Shown: in pieces, positions 1-7,240 of the stretch
Numbering within the stretch: position 1 is the first letter of the stretch
Layout of the letters: every line of letters begins with the position of its first letter
Assembly (NCBI RefSeq): GCF_012726235.1
Contig: NZ_JAASAH010000004.1
Span: 62,001-126,000 of the forward strand
Length of the DNA stretch: 64,000 bases
Reading direction: 5' to 3'
DNA from: Streptomyces sp. HNM0574
Lineage (GTDB): Bacteria; Actinomycetota; Actinomycetes; Streptomycetales; Streptomycetaceae
Notes under the pieces: generated by a model
Told to the model about the DNA's origin: nothing
The model's database searches: none
What the model saw: only the letters and a program-made list of their open reading frames with translations
Position numbers and translations under genes: made by a program

Positions 1-627
1 GCGGCTCCGGCCGCCCCGGCGCCCGCCCCCGACGGCGGGAAGATCAACCTGGACAAGGGCCGGGTCAACCTCCAGAAGAACCAGTCGGTCTCCCTGGTCA
101 AGGGCGGCCGCCCGGTCATGGAGTCGGTGCGGATGGGCCTCGGCTGGGAGCCCGTCTTCCGCGCGGGCCGCCGCGCGAAGGACATCGACCTGGACGCCTC
201 GGTCATCGCCTTCGACGCCAACCGCAAGAAGATCGACGCCTGTTACTTCGGCAAGCTCTCCATCCTCGGCGGCGTCATCCAGCACTCCGGCGACAACCTC
301 ACCGGCGACGGCGCGGGCGACGACGAGACCATCACCGTCCACCTCGGCCACCTGCCCCCCGAGGTCACGGGCCTGGTCTTCACGGTCAACTCCTTCTCCG
401 GGCAGAAGTTCACCGACGTGGCCAAGGCGTACTGCCGGCTGCTCGACGGGGGCGGCGGCCAGGAGCTGGTGCGCTTCGACCTCACCAACGCCGAGTCCCG
501 CACGGGCGTCCTGATGTGCAAGTTCATCCGCCAGTTCTCCGGCGAGTGGGAGATGACGGCCCTCGGCGAGTACGTCGACTCCCGCACCGTCCGCGGCATG
601 GTCAAGCCGGCGGGGGCGGCGCTCTGA
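1..627 (+). CDS. TerD-family protein, C-terminal part (5' end outside window)
   Basis: The reading frame is open from the first base, so the start lies upstream of the window. The visible 208 residues begin with an Ala/Pro-rich linker and then a full TerD-type domain. Family hallmarks are present: a repeated 'L-x-KG' motif near the start, MGLGWEP, DLDASVIAFD, the acidic GDNLTGDGAGDDE calcium-binding loop, and a C-terminal FSGEWEMTALGEY. TerD/CABP proteins bind calcium and are linked to tellurite resistance and general stress in Streptomyces. The Ala/Pro linker before the domain suggests a multidomain or tandem TerD protein. An inverted repeat follows the stop. Confidence 0.9.
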   Translation, partial: AAPAAPAPAPDGGKINLDKGRVNLQKNQSVSLVKGGRPVMESVRMGLGWEPVFRAGRRAKDIDLDASVIAFDANRKKIDACYFGKLSILGGVIQHSGDNLTGDGAGDDETITVHLGHLPPEVTGLVFTVNSFSGQKFTDVAKAYCRLLDGGGGQELVRFDLTNAESRTGVLMCKFIRQFSGEWEMTALGEYVDSRTVRGMVKPAGAAL

Positions 628-651
628 CGGGCTGACCTGCGCAGAGGCCGC

Positions 652-699
652 GAAGAGCGGGTGAGGGAAGGGTGCAGGCGCCTTCCCCCGCCCGCTCTT
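652..699 (+). terminator. Hairpin terminator after the TerD-like gene
   Basis: The arms GAAGAGCGGG...GGGAAGG and CCTTCCC...CCCGCTCTT pair over about 18 bp with a short bulge. The hairpin lies 25 bases after the stop and before the next plus-strand gene. There is no long T tract, as is common in Streptomyces terminators. Confidence 0.6.
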
Positions 700-731
700 T
701 CTGGCTGGTAACCCCCGCCGTGTGATCGCAT

Positions 732-1802
732 ATGGCGATGATCTCGAACGGACCTTCCGCGGACACCACGGCACCGATACCGGCCGCCCCCTCGGCCGAG
801 GGCACCGGCCGGCCCGGCGAGGGGCCCGTCGACGGCGGCGCGGACCGCCCGGCCGGCCCGGACGGCACCGGCGGGAAGCCGCGGCGACGTACGGTCCGGC
901 GGCTGGTCAAGACCGCCGGCGCGCTCGCCGTCGTCCTGGCCTTCCTCGCCCTCGGCGACCGCTGGGCCGTGCTGTACGCCGAGAACATGGCGGCGGAGAA
1001 GGTGCAGGAGGCGCTGAAGCTGCGGGCCGAGCCCGAGGTGCACATCGACAGCTTCCCGTTCCTCGGGCAGGTCGCCATGGGCGGGCTCGACCACGTCGCG
1101 GTCAACATCCCGGACGTTCCCGCGGGCCGCGTCTCCCTCGCCCAGGTCAAGGCGAGCGTGGACGACATCCGGATCGTCGGCAGCCTCCCCTCCTCCGTGA
1201 AGGGCGCCGACCTGGGCACGGTGCGCGGCGACGTGTTCCTCGACTTCGACGACCTGAACCGCGAAGTCGGCGCCTCCCAGGTGCGGTTGACGCCAGGACC
1301 GGAGCGGAACACGGTGCTGGCGCACGGCGAGCTGCCGGTGGCGGGCAAGCAGGCCGAGGTCCGGGCCCGGGCACAGGTGCGGCGCACCGACGACCACGGG
1401 GTGGCCCTGACGGTGGCCGACACCAAGCTGGTGGTCCCCGGCCTCCTCACCTACACCCCGGGCAAGGGCGGCGGCCTCCAGCTGACCGCGCCGGCCGCCG
1501 AGAAGGTCGACGAGGACGCGCTGCAGCAGGCCACCGGCGAGCGGACCCGTCCGGAGGGGATGCTGAAGGGCCGCGTGCTGGACACCCTCGTCGAGCACCC
1601 CTCGCTGCTGGAGCCGGCCGGGGTCGACACCTCGCTGCTCCAGGGGCTCCAGAAGGTGCGGGAGCCGAAGGTCGCGCAGGAGATGGAGTTCGCGGCGCGG
1701 CTCCCCGACGACCTGCCCGGCGACCTCGGGCTCCGCGAGATCAAGGTGACCGACGAGGGCATCGCGGCCCAACTGACCGGCACGGACGTCCGCGTGGGTT
1801 GA
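732..1802 (+). CDS. DUF2993 (LmeA-like) membrane-anchored lipid-binding protein
   Basis: This 356-residue protein has a disordered Pro/Gly-rich cytoplasmic N-terminus (about 1-55), one hydrophobic segment (about 60-80, AGALAVVLAFLAL) and a large extracytoplasmic DUF2993 region. That family includes mycobacterial LmeA, a phospholipid-binding protein that affects mannosylation of cell-envelope lipoglycans. The match rests on overall layout (anchor, VHIDSFPFLGQVAMGG, repeated beta-rich lipid-binding halves), not on catalytic residues. No Shine-Dalgarno is visible. The ATG at 732 lies 6 nt after a possible -10 (TGTGAT, 720-725), so it may be leaderless. An ATG at 738 is an alternative. Confidence 0.75.
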   Translation: MAMISNGPSADTTAPIPAAPSAEGTGRPGEGPVDGGADRPAGPDGTGGKPRRRTVRRLVKTAGALAVVLAFLALGDRWAVLYAENMAAEKVQEALKLRAEPEVHIDSFPFLGQVAMGGLDHVAVNIPDVPAGRVSLAQVKASVDDIRIVGSLPSSVKGADLGTVRGDVFLDFDDLNREVGASQVRLTPGPERNTVLAHGELPVAGKQAEVRARAQVRRTDDHGVALTVADTKLVVPGLLTYTPGKGGGLQLTAPAAEKVDEDALQQATGERTRPEGMLKGRVLDTLVEHPSLLEPAGVDTSLLQGLQKVREPKVAQEMEFAARLPDDLPGDLGLREIKVTDEGIAAQLTGTDVRVG

Positions 1803-1813
1803 CGCCCGGGCGC

Positions 1814-1853
1814 ACGGGGGCGCCCCTTCGCCGTCACGCGGCGGGGCGCCCCG
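1814..1853. terminator. Bidirectional terminator hairpin between convergent genes
   Basis: The arms ACGGGGGCGCCCC and GGGGCGCCCCGT pair over 12 bp with one bulged G. The hairpin contains the stop codon of the minus-strand permease (1834-1836) and lies just after the DUF2993 stop, so it can serve both converging transcripts. Confidence 0.6.
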
Positions 1854-2850
1854 TTCCCGTGCGGCGGCGGAGGAGGCGGAAGGCGGCCAGGGTCAGGGCC
1901 GCGGCGACGGCGAGCAGCAGGGCCGCCGCCACCAGCTGGAGCGGCCAGTGGTGCGAGGCCGGGTGGAACTCGTGGAAGAACCCGGTGGCGCCCAGCTTGT
2001 CGTAGTCGGCGGCGCACTTCCCGTAGACGTTGGGCCCGCAGTCGGAGAGCAGCGCACCGCGTTCCCCGGCGGAGGTGACGTAGCCCTCGGAGAGGGTGAG
2101 GCCGGAGCCCGGCACGCCGCCCGAGAGGTCGCCGGTGCGGGTGGCGGCGGGCCAGAGGCGGGGCATCGCGAGGTGCAGGCCGCCCCACATCAGCAGCAGC
2201 GCGAGCACGCCGGCGCCGAGCCCGGCGAAGGCGCGGCGCAGGGCCACCCCGGCGAGGGCACCGACGACGAGGCCCAGCAGGGCCAGGGCGACGAGCACGG
2301 GCCCGTTCGCGTAGAAGGTGGCGGTGTCGTACCAGGGCTTGGCGGTGTCGAAGCGGCCCTCGCTCGCGTTCCAGGCCGTGCGGTGGAGCAGCACGAGCAG
2401 ACCGGTCCCGGCGGTGACGAACACGGCGGGGACGGCGAGCTTGGTGGCGAGCCAGCGGGCCGGGGAGACGCCCTGCGTCCAGAGGAGCTTCGCGGTGCCC
2501 TGCTCCAGTTCGCGTCCGGTCAGCGCGGCTCCGGCCCAGGCGGCGACGAGGAGGGGGACGGCCAGCAGGAGGTGGGTCGTCCAGGCGTAGAGGTCCTTGT
2601 AGAGCAGGATCGATTCCTGGTCGTAGGAGCAACGCTCCATCAGGCCGCAGGAGTTGTACTGCTTCCACGCGTCGGCGGCGTCGTCGGTGAGCGGCCCGCC
2701 CAGGTACAGCAGCAGGGCCGCGAGCACGAGGACGCCTATCGTCCAGTGCGTCAGTGCGGGCCGGTGCAGGCGCAGCAGGAAGCGGGTCAGGGCGCGGGAC
2801 GGCGAGGCGGCCGCGGTCCGGGGCTCGGCTGCGGTGTCGAGGGTGCTCAT
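1834..2850 (-). CDS. ABC-2 type exporter permease
   Basis: The 338-residue membrane protein has about six hydrophobic segments (starting near WTIGVLVLAALLLYLGG and ending near LQLVAAALLLAVAAALTLAAF). It also has the motif GRELEQGTAKLLWTQGVSP, which is typical of YtrC/ABC-2 permeases coupled to YtrA-type GntR regulators. A long extracytoplasmic loop with Cys pairs (CGLMERC; DCGPNVYGKC) lies between membrane segments. The start ATG overlaps the stop of the ATPase gene (ATGA), so the two are translationally coupled. The substrate is unknown; cell-envelope or antibiotic stress roles are typical of this family. Confidence 0.85.
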   Translation of the reverse strand: MSTLDTAAEPRTAAASPSRALTRFLLRLHRPALTHWTIGVLVLAALLLYLGGPLTDDAADAWKQYNSCGLMERCSYDQESILLYKDLYAWTTHLLLAVPLLVAAWAGAALTGRELEQGTAKLLWTQGVSPARWLATKLAVPAVFVTAGTGLLVLLHRTAWNASEGRFDTAKPWYDTATFYANGPVLVALALLGLVVGALAGVALRRAFAGLGAGVLALLLMWGGLHLAMPRLWPAATRTGDLSGGVPGSGLTLSEGYVTSAGERGALLSDCGPNVYGKCAADYDKLGATGFFHEFHPASHHWPLQLVAAALLLAVAAALTLAAFRLLRRRTGTGRPAA

Positions 2851-3770
2851 GACGTGGCTTCCCGGTTCTCGGTCGGGGCGGATGCGGGGTCCTTGACGGT
2901 GTCGGCGGGGCCCGCGGCCTGCGGGGCGCGGAGGTGGGCGAGGACGAGCTCCTCCAGGGAGGGCCGGCCGGCCTCCCAGCCCTCGGGCGGGGTGCGCTCG
3001 GAGGTGCGGACGAGCGCGGTGAGCATCCGTCCTGTGGTGCGGTGGTCGACGACGTCGCGGGGTGCCGGTCCGCCCACCTCGTCGGCGGGGCCGGTGAGGA
3101 CCGCGTGCGCGTCGAGCAGTTCGTCGATGTCGCCGTCCAGCCGTACCCGGCCGTCGCGCAGCAGCAGGAGCCGGTCGCAGGCGCCTTCCAGTTCGGCGAC
3201 GACGTGCGAGGACATCACGATCGTCGTGCCGTGCTCGGCGGCCTGGGCCATCAGGACGCCCATCAGCTCGTGCCGGGCCAGCGGGTCGATGTCGGCCATC
3301 GGCTCGTCCAGCAGCAGCAGTTCGGGCCGCTTGGCCACCGCGAGGGCGAGGGCGACGCGGCTGCGCTGGCCGCCGGAGAGCGTGCGGACGCGGGCGGTGG
3401 TGTCCAGTCCGCCGGAGGCGACGATCCGTTCGGCGGCCTCGGCGTCCCAGCCGCCGGGGTTGAGCCCGGCGCCGAGGCGCAGCGTCTCGGCGACGGTGAG
3501 CTGCGGGTACAGCGGCTTGTCCTGGGCCACGAATCCGACCCGGTCGCGGACGGCGGACGGCTGCCCGCCGAGCAGCGTGACGCCGCCCTCGGTCGGCGCC
3601 TCCAGGCCGGCGGCGAGGGTGAGCAGCGTGGACTTGCCGGAGCCGTTCGGCCCGACCACGGCGCACACGCTTCCGGCGGGCAGCCGGAAAGTGCAGCCGC
3701 GCAGGCCCCAACGGCCGCGCCTGCCGAACCTCTTGCCGAGCTCGGCCGCCTCCATGGCGGTATCGGTCAT
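2847..3770 (-). CDS. ABC transporter ATP-binding protein
   Basis: This is a 307-residue nucleotide-binding subunit with Walker A GPNGSGKST (40-48), Q-loop VAQD (81-84), signature LSGGQ (131-135), Walker B LLLLDEP (151-157) and the H-loop His of SSHV. An extra C-terminal domain of about 80 residues follows, as in drug- or bacitracin-type exporters. The start at MTDTAMEAAELG leaves 74 bases after the gntR stop. It is the second gene of gntR-ATPase-permease, and its stop overlaps the permease start. Expression is probably controlled by the upstream GntR repressor. Confidence 0.92.
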   Translation of the reverse strand: MTDTAMEAAELGKRFGRRGRWGLRGCTFRLPAGSVCAVVGPNGSGKSTLLTLAAGLEAPTEGGVTLLGGQPSAVRDRVGFVAQDKPLYPQLTVAETLRLGAGLNPGGWDAEAAERIVASGGLDTTARVRTLSGGQRSRVALALAVAKRPELLLLDEPMADIDPLARHELMGVLMAQAAEHGTTIVMSSHVVAELEGACDRLLLLRDGRVRLDGDIDELLDAHAVLTGPADEVGGPAPRDVVDHRTTGRMLTALVRTSERTPPEGWEAGRPSLEELVLAHLRAPQAAGPADTVKDPASAPTENREATS

Positions 3771-3844
3771 GCCTGTGCCTTTCGTCGGTTCACGGGGCCC
3801 GTCGGGCTCCCGTTCGAGGTCTTGGGGCGGAGTCCGGCCGCCGG

Positions 3845-4222
3845 TCAGGTGTCGAAGTGCTGTTCCAGCACGGCCGCGAACAGCGCGGCCACGTCGTCCC
3901 TCTCCAGTCCGGCGGCGCGGGCGCGCGCGGCCCAGTCGGCCAGTTCGGCGCGCAGCGGTGACTCCGCCGGGGCGGCGCCGAGTCCCTTGCGGACGAAGGT
4001 GCCCAGGCCGCGCCGGGCCTCGACGAGCCCCTCGCGCTCCAGTTCGCGGTACGCCTTGAGCACCGTGTTCGGGTTGACGGCGGTCGCCTCGACGACCTCG
4101 CGGGCGGTGGGCAGCTTGTCGCCGGGGCGCAGCAGGCCCATCCGGAGCGCGTGCTTCGTCTGCTGGACGATCTGCAGGTAGGTGGCGACGCCGGCGCGCC
4201 TGTCGATGCGGTACTCGACCAC
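3845..4222 (-). CDS. GntR-family regulator, YtrA subfamily
   Basis: The 125-residue protein has an N-terminal winged helix (about 10-80, with LPTAREVVEATAVNPNTVLKAY) and a very short C-terminal dimerisation tail. That architecture defines the YtrA subfamily, which autoregulates linked ABC exporters. The GTG at 4222 is chosen because GGGTGG lies 6 bases upstream and the resulting MVEYRIDRRAGVATY start is characteristic of the family. A TTG at 4228 is the alternative. The gene heads the operon with the ATPase and permease. A perfect inverted repeat at 4231-4260 covers its ribosome-binding site. Confidence 0.92.
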   Translation of the reverse strand: MVEYRIDRRAGVATYLQIVQQTKHALRMGLLRPGDKLPTAREVVEATAVNPNTVLKAYRELEREGLVEARRGLGTFVRKGLGAAPAESPLRAELADWAARARAAGLERDDVAALFAAVLEQHFDT

Positions 4223-4230
4223 TCGCAACC

Positions 4231-4260
4231 ACCCTTTCACTAATTGAGTAGTGAAAGGGT
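4231..4260. promoter_or_regulatory. Perfect 30-bp inverted repeat, probable YtrA operator
   Basis: ACCCTTTCACTA and TAGTGAAAGGGT are perfect 12-bp arms around a 6-bp centre. The arm nearest gntR includes the AAAGGGTGG Shine-Dalgarno sequence. A TTGACA-like hexamer on the minus strand lies at 4280-4285. Position and symmetry fit autorepression by the adjacent GntR protein. Confidence 0.75.
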
Positions 4261-4408
4261 GGTGCAAGCCTCCCCGTACTGTCAAACCCGCGGGCCTCGC
4301 TGCGGGGCCCGCGGGGCCGCAACGCACCCGTAATCGAACTGGGCCCACGCTCCGGTGACGGCGCGCGCCGCGCCGTGCCACGTCCCCGCGCCGCCTCGTT
4401 TCCCGGCC

Positions 4409-4639
4409 ATGAAGGACACGACCATCAGACTGCGGCCGGAGAGGCAGGAGACGCCGGGCTTCGCGGAACTGACCGGTGCCTACTGGCTGGACACCCCGAT
4501 CTACGCCGAGCTCGCGTCCGAGTGGCAGGAGTGCGGCCGGTCCCTTCCCCGGCCGCAGTCCCCGCACGCGGCGGCCCGGCCGGACGTCACCGAGCACCCG
4601 GCGGACGACGGGGCGCCACGCCCCGGCTCCGCCGGCTGA
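4409..4639 (+). CDS. Small hypothetical protein (76 aa)
   Basis: This short frame has Streptomyces-like codon use (G or C at almost every third position) and ends just before a strong terminator hairpin, which supports it as a gene. The predicted protein has a distinctive central stretch (PGFAELTGAYWLDTP, then EWQECGRSLP) and a disordered Pro/Ala-rich tail. No signal peptide or membrane segment is visible and I recognise no family. The ATG at 4409 has no clear Shine-Dalgarno; an upstream in-frame ATG at 4355 would add 18 low-complexity residues. Confidence 0.45.
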   Translation: MKDTTIRLRPERQETPGFAELTGAYWLDTPIYAELASEWQECGRSLPRPQSPHAAARPDVTEHPADDGAPRPGSAG

Positions 4640-4658
4640 GTTCACACCCCCGGTACGC

Positions 4659-4690
4659 GACCGGCGCCCGTCCGTGGACGGGCGCCGGTC
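4659..4690. terminator. 15-bp perfect stem, bidirectional terminator
   Basis: GACCGGCGCCCGTCC pairs perfectly with GGACGGGCGCCGGTC across a 2-base loop. It sits between the convergent 76-aa gene and the yeeE-like gene. Confidence 0.75.
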
Positions 4691-4705
4691 GGTGAACCTC
4701 TCGCG

Positions 4706-6025
4706 TCAGCAGACCCCGTCGCCCGGCTTGGGGTTGCCCAGGCCGAACAGCGGCCGCAGCCGCAGCCCCGCCCAGGTGCCCAGCAGCGCGATCGCGCCCC
4801 AGACCCAGCCGTGCAGGCTGCCGGAGGCGATGCCCGCGAGGTAGGCGCCGATGTTGCAGCCGCCCGCGAGCCGGGCGCCGATCCCCATCAGCACCCCGCC
4901 CAGCACCGCGGCGAGCGCCGTACGCGCCGGAACGCCGCGGTGCAGCTTCCACACCCCGCCGGCCGCCGCGGCGACGGCCGCCCCGATCATGATGCCGATG
5001 TCGGTGAGGCTGGTCTTGTCCGCGAGGACGGGACCGGCCAGCTGGGCCGCGTTGTCCGGCTGCTGCCAGAACGCCCAGGTCTCCGGCGAACCGCCCAGCA
5101 GGCCGACCAGCTTGGAGCCCCACAGCGCGAACGCGCTGGTGACACCCCAGGCCCCGCCCGAGACCAGCAGCACCGCGCCGCCCAGCACGGCGAGCACCAG
5201 CGCCCCGGCCAGCAGCGGCCAGGAGCCGCGCACCGCGCGCGCGAGGGCGCCCCGCGCGGACGGCGGCGTACCGACCGGCGGCGGGTTGCGCCGGGCCTGG
5301 ACCCGGCGGGAGACCAGCACGACCAGGGCGAGCAGCAGCAGTGTCACGGCCAGCGAGCCCGGCCAGCCGACGTAGTCGGAGAAGAGGACGGGGTCGAGCG
5401 CGGGCAGGTCCTTCCAGAGGCCGAACCCGGCGGCCGCGATCGTCGACCCGGCGATGAACCCGCCGAGCGTGAGGACGATGCTGCTCTGCCCCGAGCCGAC
5501 CGCGAAGAGCGTGCCGGAGGCGCAGGCCCCGCCGAGCTGCATGCCCACCGCGAACAGGAAGGCGCCGAGCAGCAGGCCGAGGCCCAACGGGCCCGCGCTG
5601 GGCGCGGGTTGGGAGCCGAAGAGGCCCGTTCCGGTGCCGATGACGAGTGCGAAGAGCGCGGCCGTCGTGCCGAGCAGCAGCGTGTGGGCCCTCAGACCGG
5701 TGCCGTTGCCGACGGCGATCAACTGCCGCCAGGCGGAGGTGAATCCGAAGCGCGAGTGGAAGAGCGCGACGCCGAGCCCGATGCCGAGCAGCAGCAGGAC
5801 GCCGGGCTTCGCGCCGTGCGTGGCCCAGACGTACACGGTGAGCAGGGCGCCGAGCGCCCCGGCGACGGCGAGCGGCAGCCGTCGCACGGCGGGCAGCGCG
5901 GCGGCCTCGGGCGCGGGGACGCGGGTGGGCGCGGGGGTCACGAGCCCGGTCTGCGTCCGCGATCCGGACGGGGCTGTGGACGCGGCGGCGGTGTCGGCGG
6001 GATCGCCGGGGGGAGCGGTGGTCAC
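4706..6025 (-). CDS. YeeE/YedE-family sulfur compound transporter
   Basis: This 439-residue polytopic membrane protein has two similar halves. Each half carries a Gly-rich Cys motif: GGACASGT (Cys168) and GGCNIGAY (Cys390). In the YeeE/TsuA family, conserved cysteines in such motifs pass thiosulfate through the membrane. Here the substrate is inferred to be thiosulfate or a related sulfur compound. A disordered Thr/Ala/Pro N-terminus of about 45 residues precedes the first membrane segment. The GTG start at 6025 has GGAG 7 bases upstream. A Cys-containing short ORF lies 130 bases upstream on the same strand, suggesting sulfur-dependent attenuation. No TusA or rhodanese gene is adjacent. Confidence 0.88.
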   Translation of the reverse strand: MTTAPPGDPADTAAASTAPSGSRTQTGLVTPAPTRVPAPEAAALPAVRRLPLAVAGALGALLTVYVWATHGAKPGVLLLLGIGLGVALFHSRFGFTSAWRQLIAVGNGTGLRAHTLLLGTTAALFALVIGTGTGLFGSQPAPSAGPLGLGLLLGAFLFAVGMQLGGACASGTLFAVGSGQSSIVLTLGGFIAGSTIAAAGFGLWKDLPALDPVLFSDYVGWPGSLAVTLLLLALVVLVSRRVQARRNPPPVGTPPSARGALARAVRGSWPLLAGALVLAVLGGAVLLVSGGAWGVTSAFALWGSKLVGLLGGSPETWAFWQQPDNAAQLAGPVLADKTSLTDIGIMIGAAVAAAAGGVWKLHRGVPARTALAAVLGGVLMGIGARLAGGCNIGAYLAGIASGSLHGWVWGAIALLGTWAGLRLRPLFGLGNPKPGDGVC

Positions 6026-6155
6026 CAGGGGTCTCCGAAGGTGGGGGCTGCGGCACGGACGCGGCGCGCCTCGGACGGAGTACCCGGCTGTGCGGGGTCG
6101 GACACCGGCGGGCGCGGACGGTGGCCGACCGCCGGAAAGGGGGCGGCGGCCGGGG

Positions 6156-6239
6156 TCAGCGGCGACAGAGCGCGTCGTCGACGCTCCACGCCGTGGCGGC
6201 GAAGAGCGCGAGCGCCAGCTCTCGTGCGGGTCCGAACAT
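6156..6239 (-). CDS. Candidate 27-aa leader peptide upstream of the YeeE-like gene
   Basis: The peptide begins MFGPARELALAL and ends SVDDALCRR, with its only Cys three residues from the end. A -10 hexamer TACCGT (6247-6252) lies exactly 7 bases before the ATG and a -35-like GTGACG (6269-6274) is 16 bases further, so the message would be leaderless. The sequence after the stop is rich in inverted repeats, and the yeeE-like gene starts 130 bases downstream. The sulfatase gene in this window has a similar upstream ORF that is clearer. Coding status is inferred from architecture only. Confidence 0.45.
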   Translation of the reverse strand: MFGPARELALALFAATAWSVDDALCRR

Positions 6240-6246
6240 GCGTGCC

Positions 6247-6274
6247 ACGGTAATGGACGGCGCCGGGACGTCAC
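6247..6274 (-). promoter_or_regulatory. Candidate promoter for leader peptide and yeeE-like gene
   Basis: On the minus strand, GTGACG (6269-6274), a 16-base spacer and TACCGT (6247-6252) precede an ATG by 7 bases. This is the spacing seen for leaderless Streptomyces transcripts. Confidence 0.45.
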
Positions 6275-6392
6275 TCCCCCGTCCCGGATCGCGAGACGTG
6301 AGCTGAGACGCGACGGCCCGTCGGGCGGCCGCGGCCCCGGCGATAGGGTCGCCCCGCTCGCCGTCGTCCCTCTAACCGGAGGCCGTGCCGCC

Positions 6393-7148
6393 ATGACCGT
6401 ACGTACCGAGCACCGGGGTCCCGTCACCACCGTGACCCTCTCGCGTCCCGAGGCGCGGAACGCCGTCGACGGGCCGACGGCCGCCGCGCTCGCCGACGCC
6501 TTCCGCTCCTTCGAGGCCGACCCGGAGGCCCGGGTCGCGGTGCTGTGGGGCGAGGGCGGGACGTTCTGCGCGGGCGCGGACCTCAAGGCGATCGCGACCG
6601 AGCACGGCAACCGCGTCGAGGCCGGGGGCGACGGGCCGATGGGGCCGACCCGGATGCGGCTGTCGAAGCCGGTCATCGCCGCCGTCAGCGGGTACGCCGT
6701 CGCGGGCGGGCTCGAACTCGCGCTCTGGTGCGACCTGCGGGTCGTCGAGGAGGACGCCGAGTTCGGGGTGTTCTGCCGCCGCTGGGGCGTGCCGCTGATC
6801 GACGGCGGCACCGTACGGCTCCCCCGGCTCATCGGCACCAGCCGCGCCACGGACCTGATCCTCACCGGCCGCCCCGTCCCCGCCCGCGAGGCGTACGAGA
6901 TCGGGCTCGCCAACCGGCTCGTCCCCACCGGCCAGGCCCGCACCGCGGCCGAGGAGCTCGCCGCCGCACTGGCCCGCTTCCCGCAGACCTGCCTGCGCAC
7001 CGACCTCGCCTCGCTGCACGCCCAGGAGGGGCTCCCGGAGCAGGAGGCGATGGCACGCGAACTCCACTACGGGCAGGCCGCGTTGGCGGAGGCCGCCGAG
7101 GGCGCGGCCCGCTTCGCCGGGGGCGCGGGCCGCCACGGCGCCCCTTGA
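6393..7148 (+). CDS. Enoyl-CoA hydratase/isomerase (crotonase) family protein
   Basis: The 251-residue protein has the crotonase fold: the first oxyanion-hole segment GGTFCAGADLKA (about 55-66) and the second, SGYAVAGGLELALWCD (about 99-114). Glu108 matches the first catalytic Glu of rat enoyl-CoA hydratase (Glu144). At the position of the second catalytic Glu (Glu164, normally in a PE motif) the sequence reads FGVFCRR, placing Cys128 there. Hydratase activity is therefore doubtful, and the enzyme could be an isomerase or another crotonase. An ACCGGAGG ribosome-binding site lies about 10 bases before the ATG. It is transcribed alone between divergent yeeE and convergent sulfatase. Confidence 0.88.
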   Translation: MTVRTEHRGPVTTVTLSRPEARNAVDGPTAAALADAFRSFEADPEARVAVLWGEGGTFCAGADLKAIATEHGNRVEAGGDGPMGPTRMRLSKPVIAAVSGYAVAGGLELALWCDLRVVEEDAEFGVFCRRWGVPLIDGGTVRLPRLIGTSRATDLILTGRPVPAREAYEIGLANRLVPTGQARTAAEELAAALARFPQTCLRTDLASLHAQEGLPEQEAMARELHYGQAALAEAAEGAARFAGGAGRHGAP

Positions 7149-7170
7149 GGGGCGCGGGGAACTGCGCGAC
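7138..7170. repeat. Streptomyces-type dispersed palindromic repeat
   Basis: GCGCCCC and GGGGCGC form a hairpin over the crotonase stop codon. They are followed by GCGCGGGGAACTGCGC, a string that recurs at many gene ends in Streptomyces genomes as I know them. It may act as a terminator for the crotonase gene. Only this copy was seen in the window. Confidence 0.5.
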
Positions 7171-7240
7171 GGACCACAGCGCACCGGCACTCCGCGACGC
7201 ACCGACAGGGGGCACCCCCTGAACCCCGGCCGGGCAGGCC

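Noticed and set aside
1948..4059. 703-codon plus-strand frame opposite the ABC exporter and gntR
   Set aside because: It is the antisense shadow of three clearly coded minus-strand genes; low-complexity composition and no recognisable domain.
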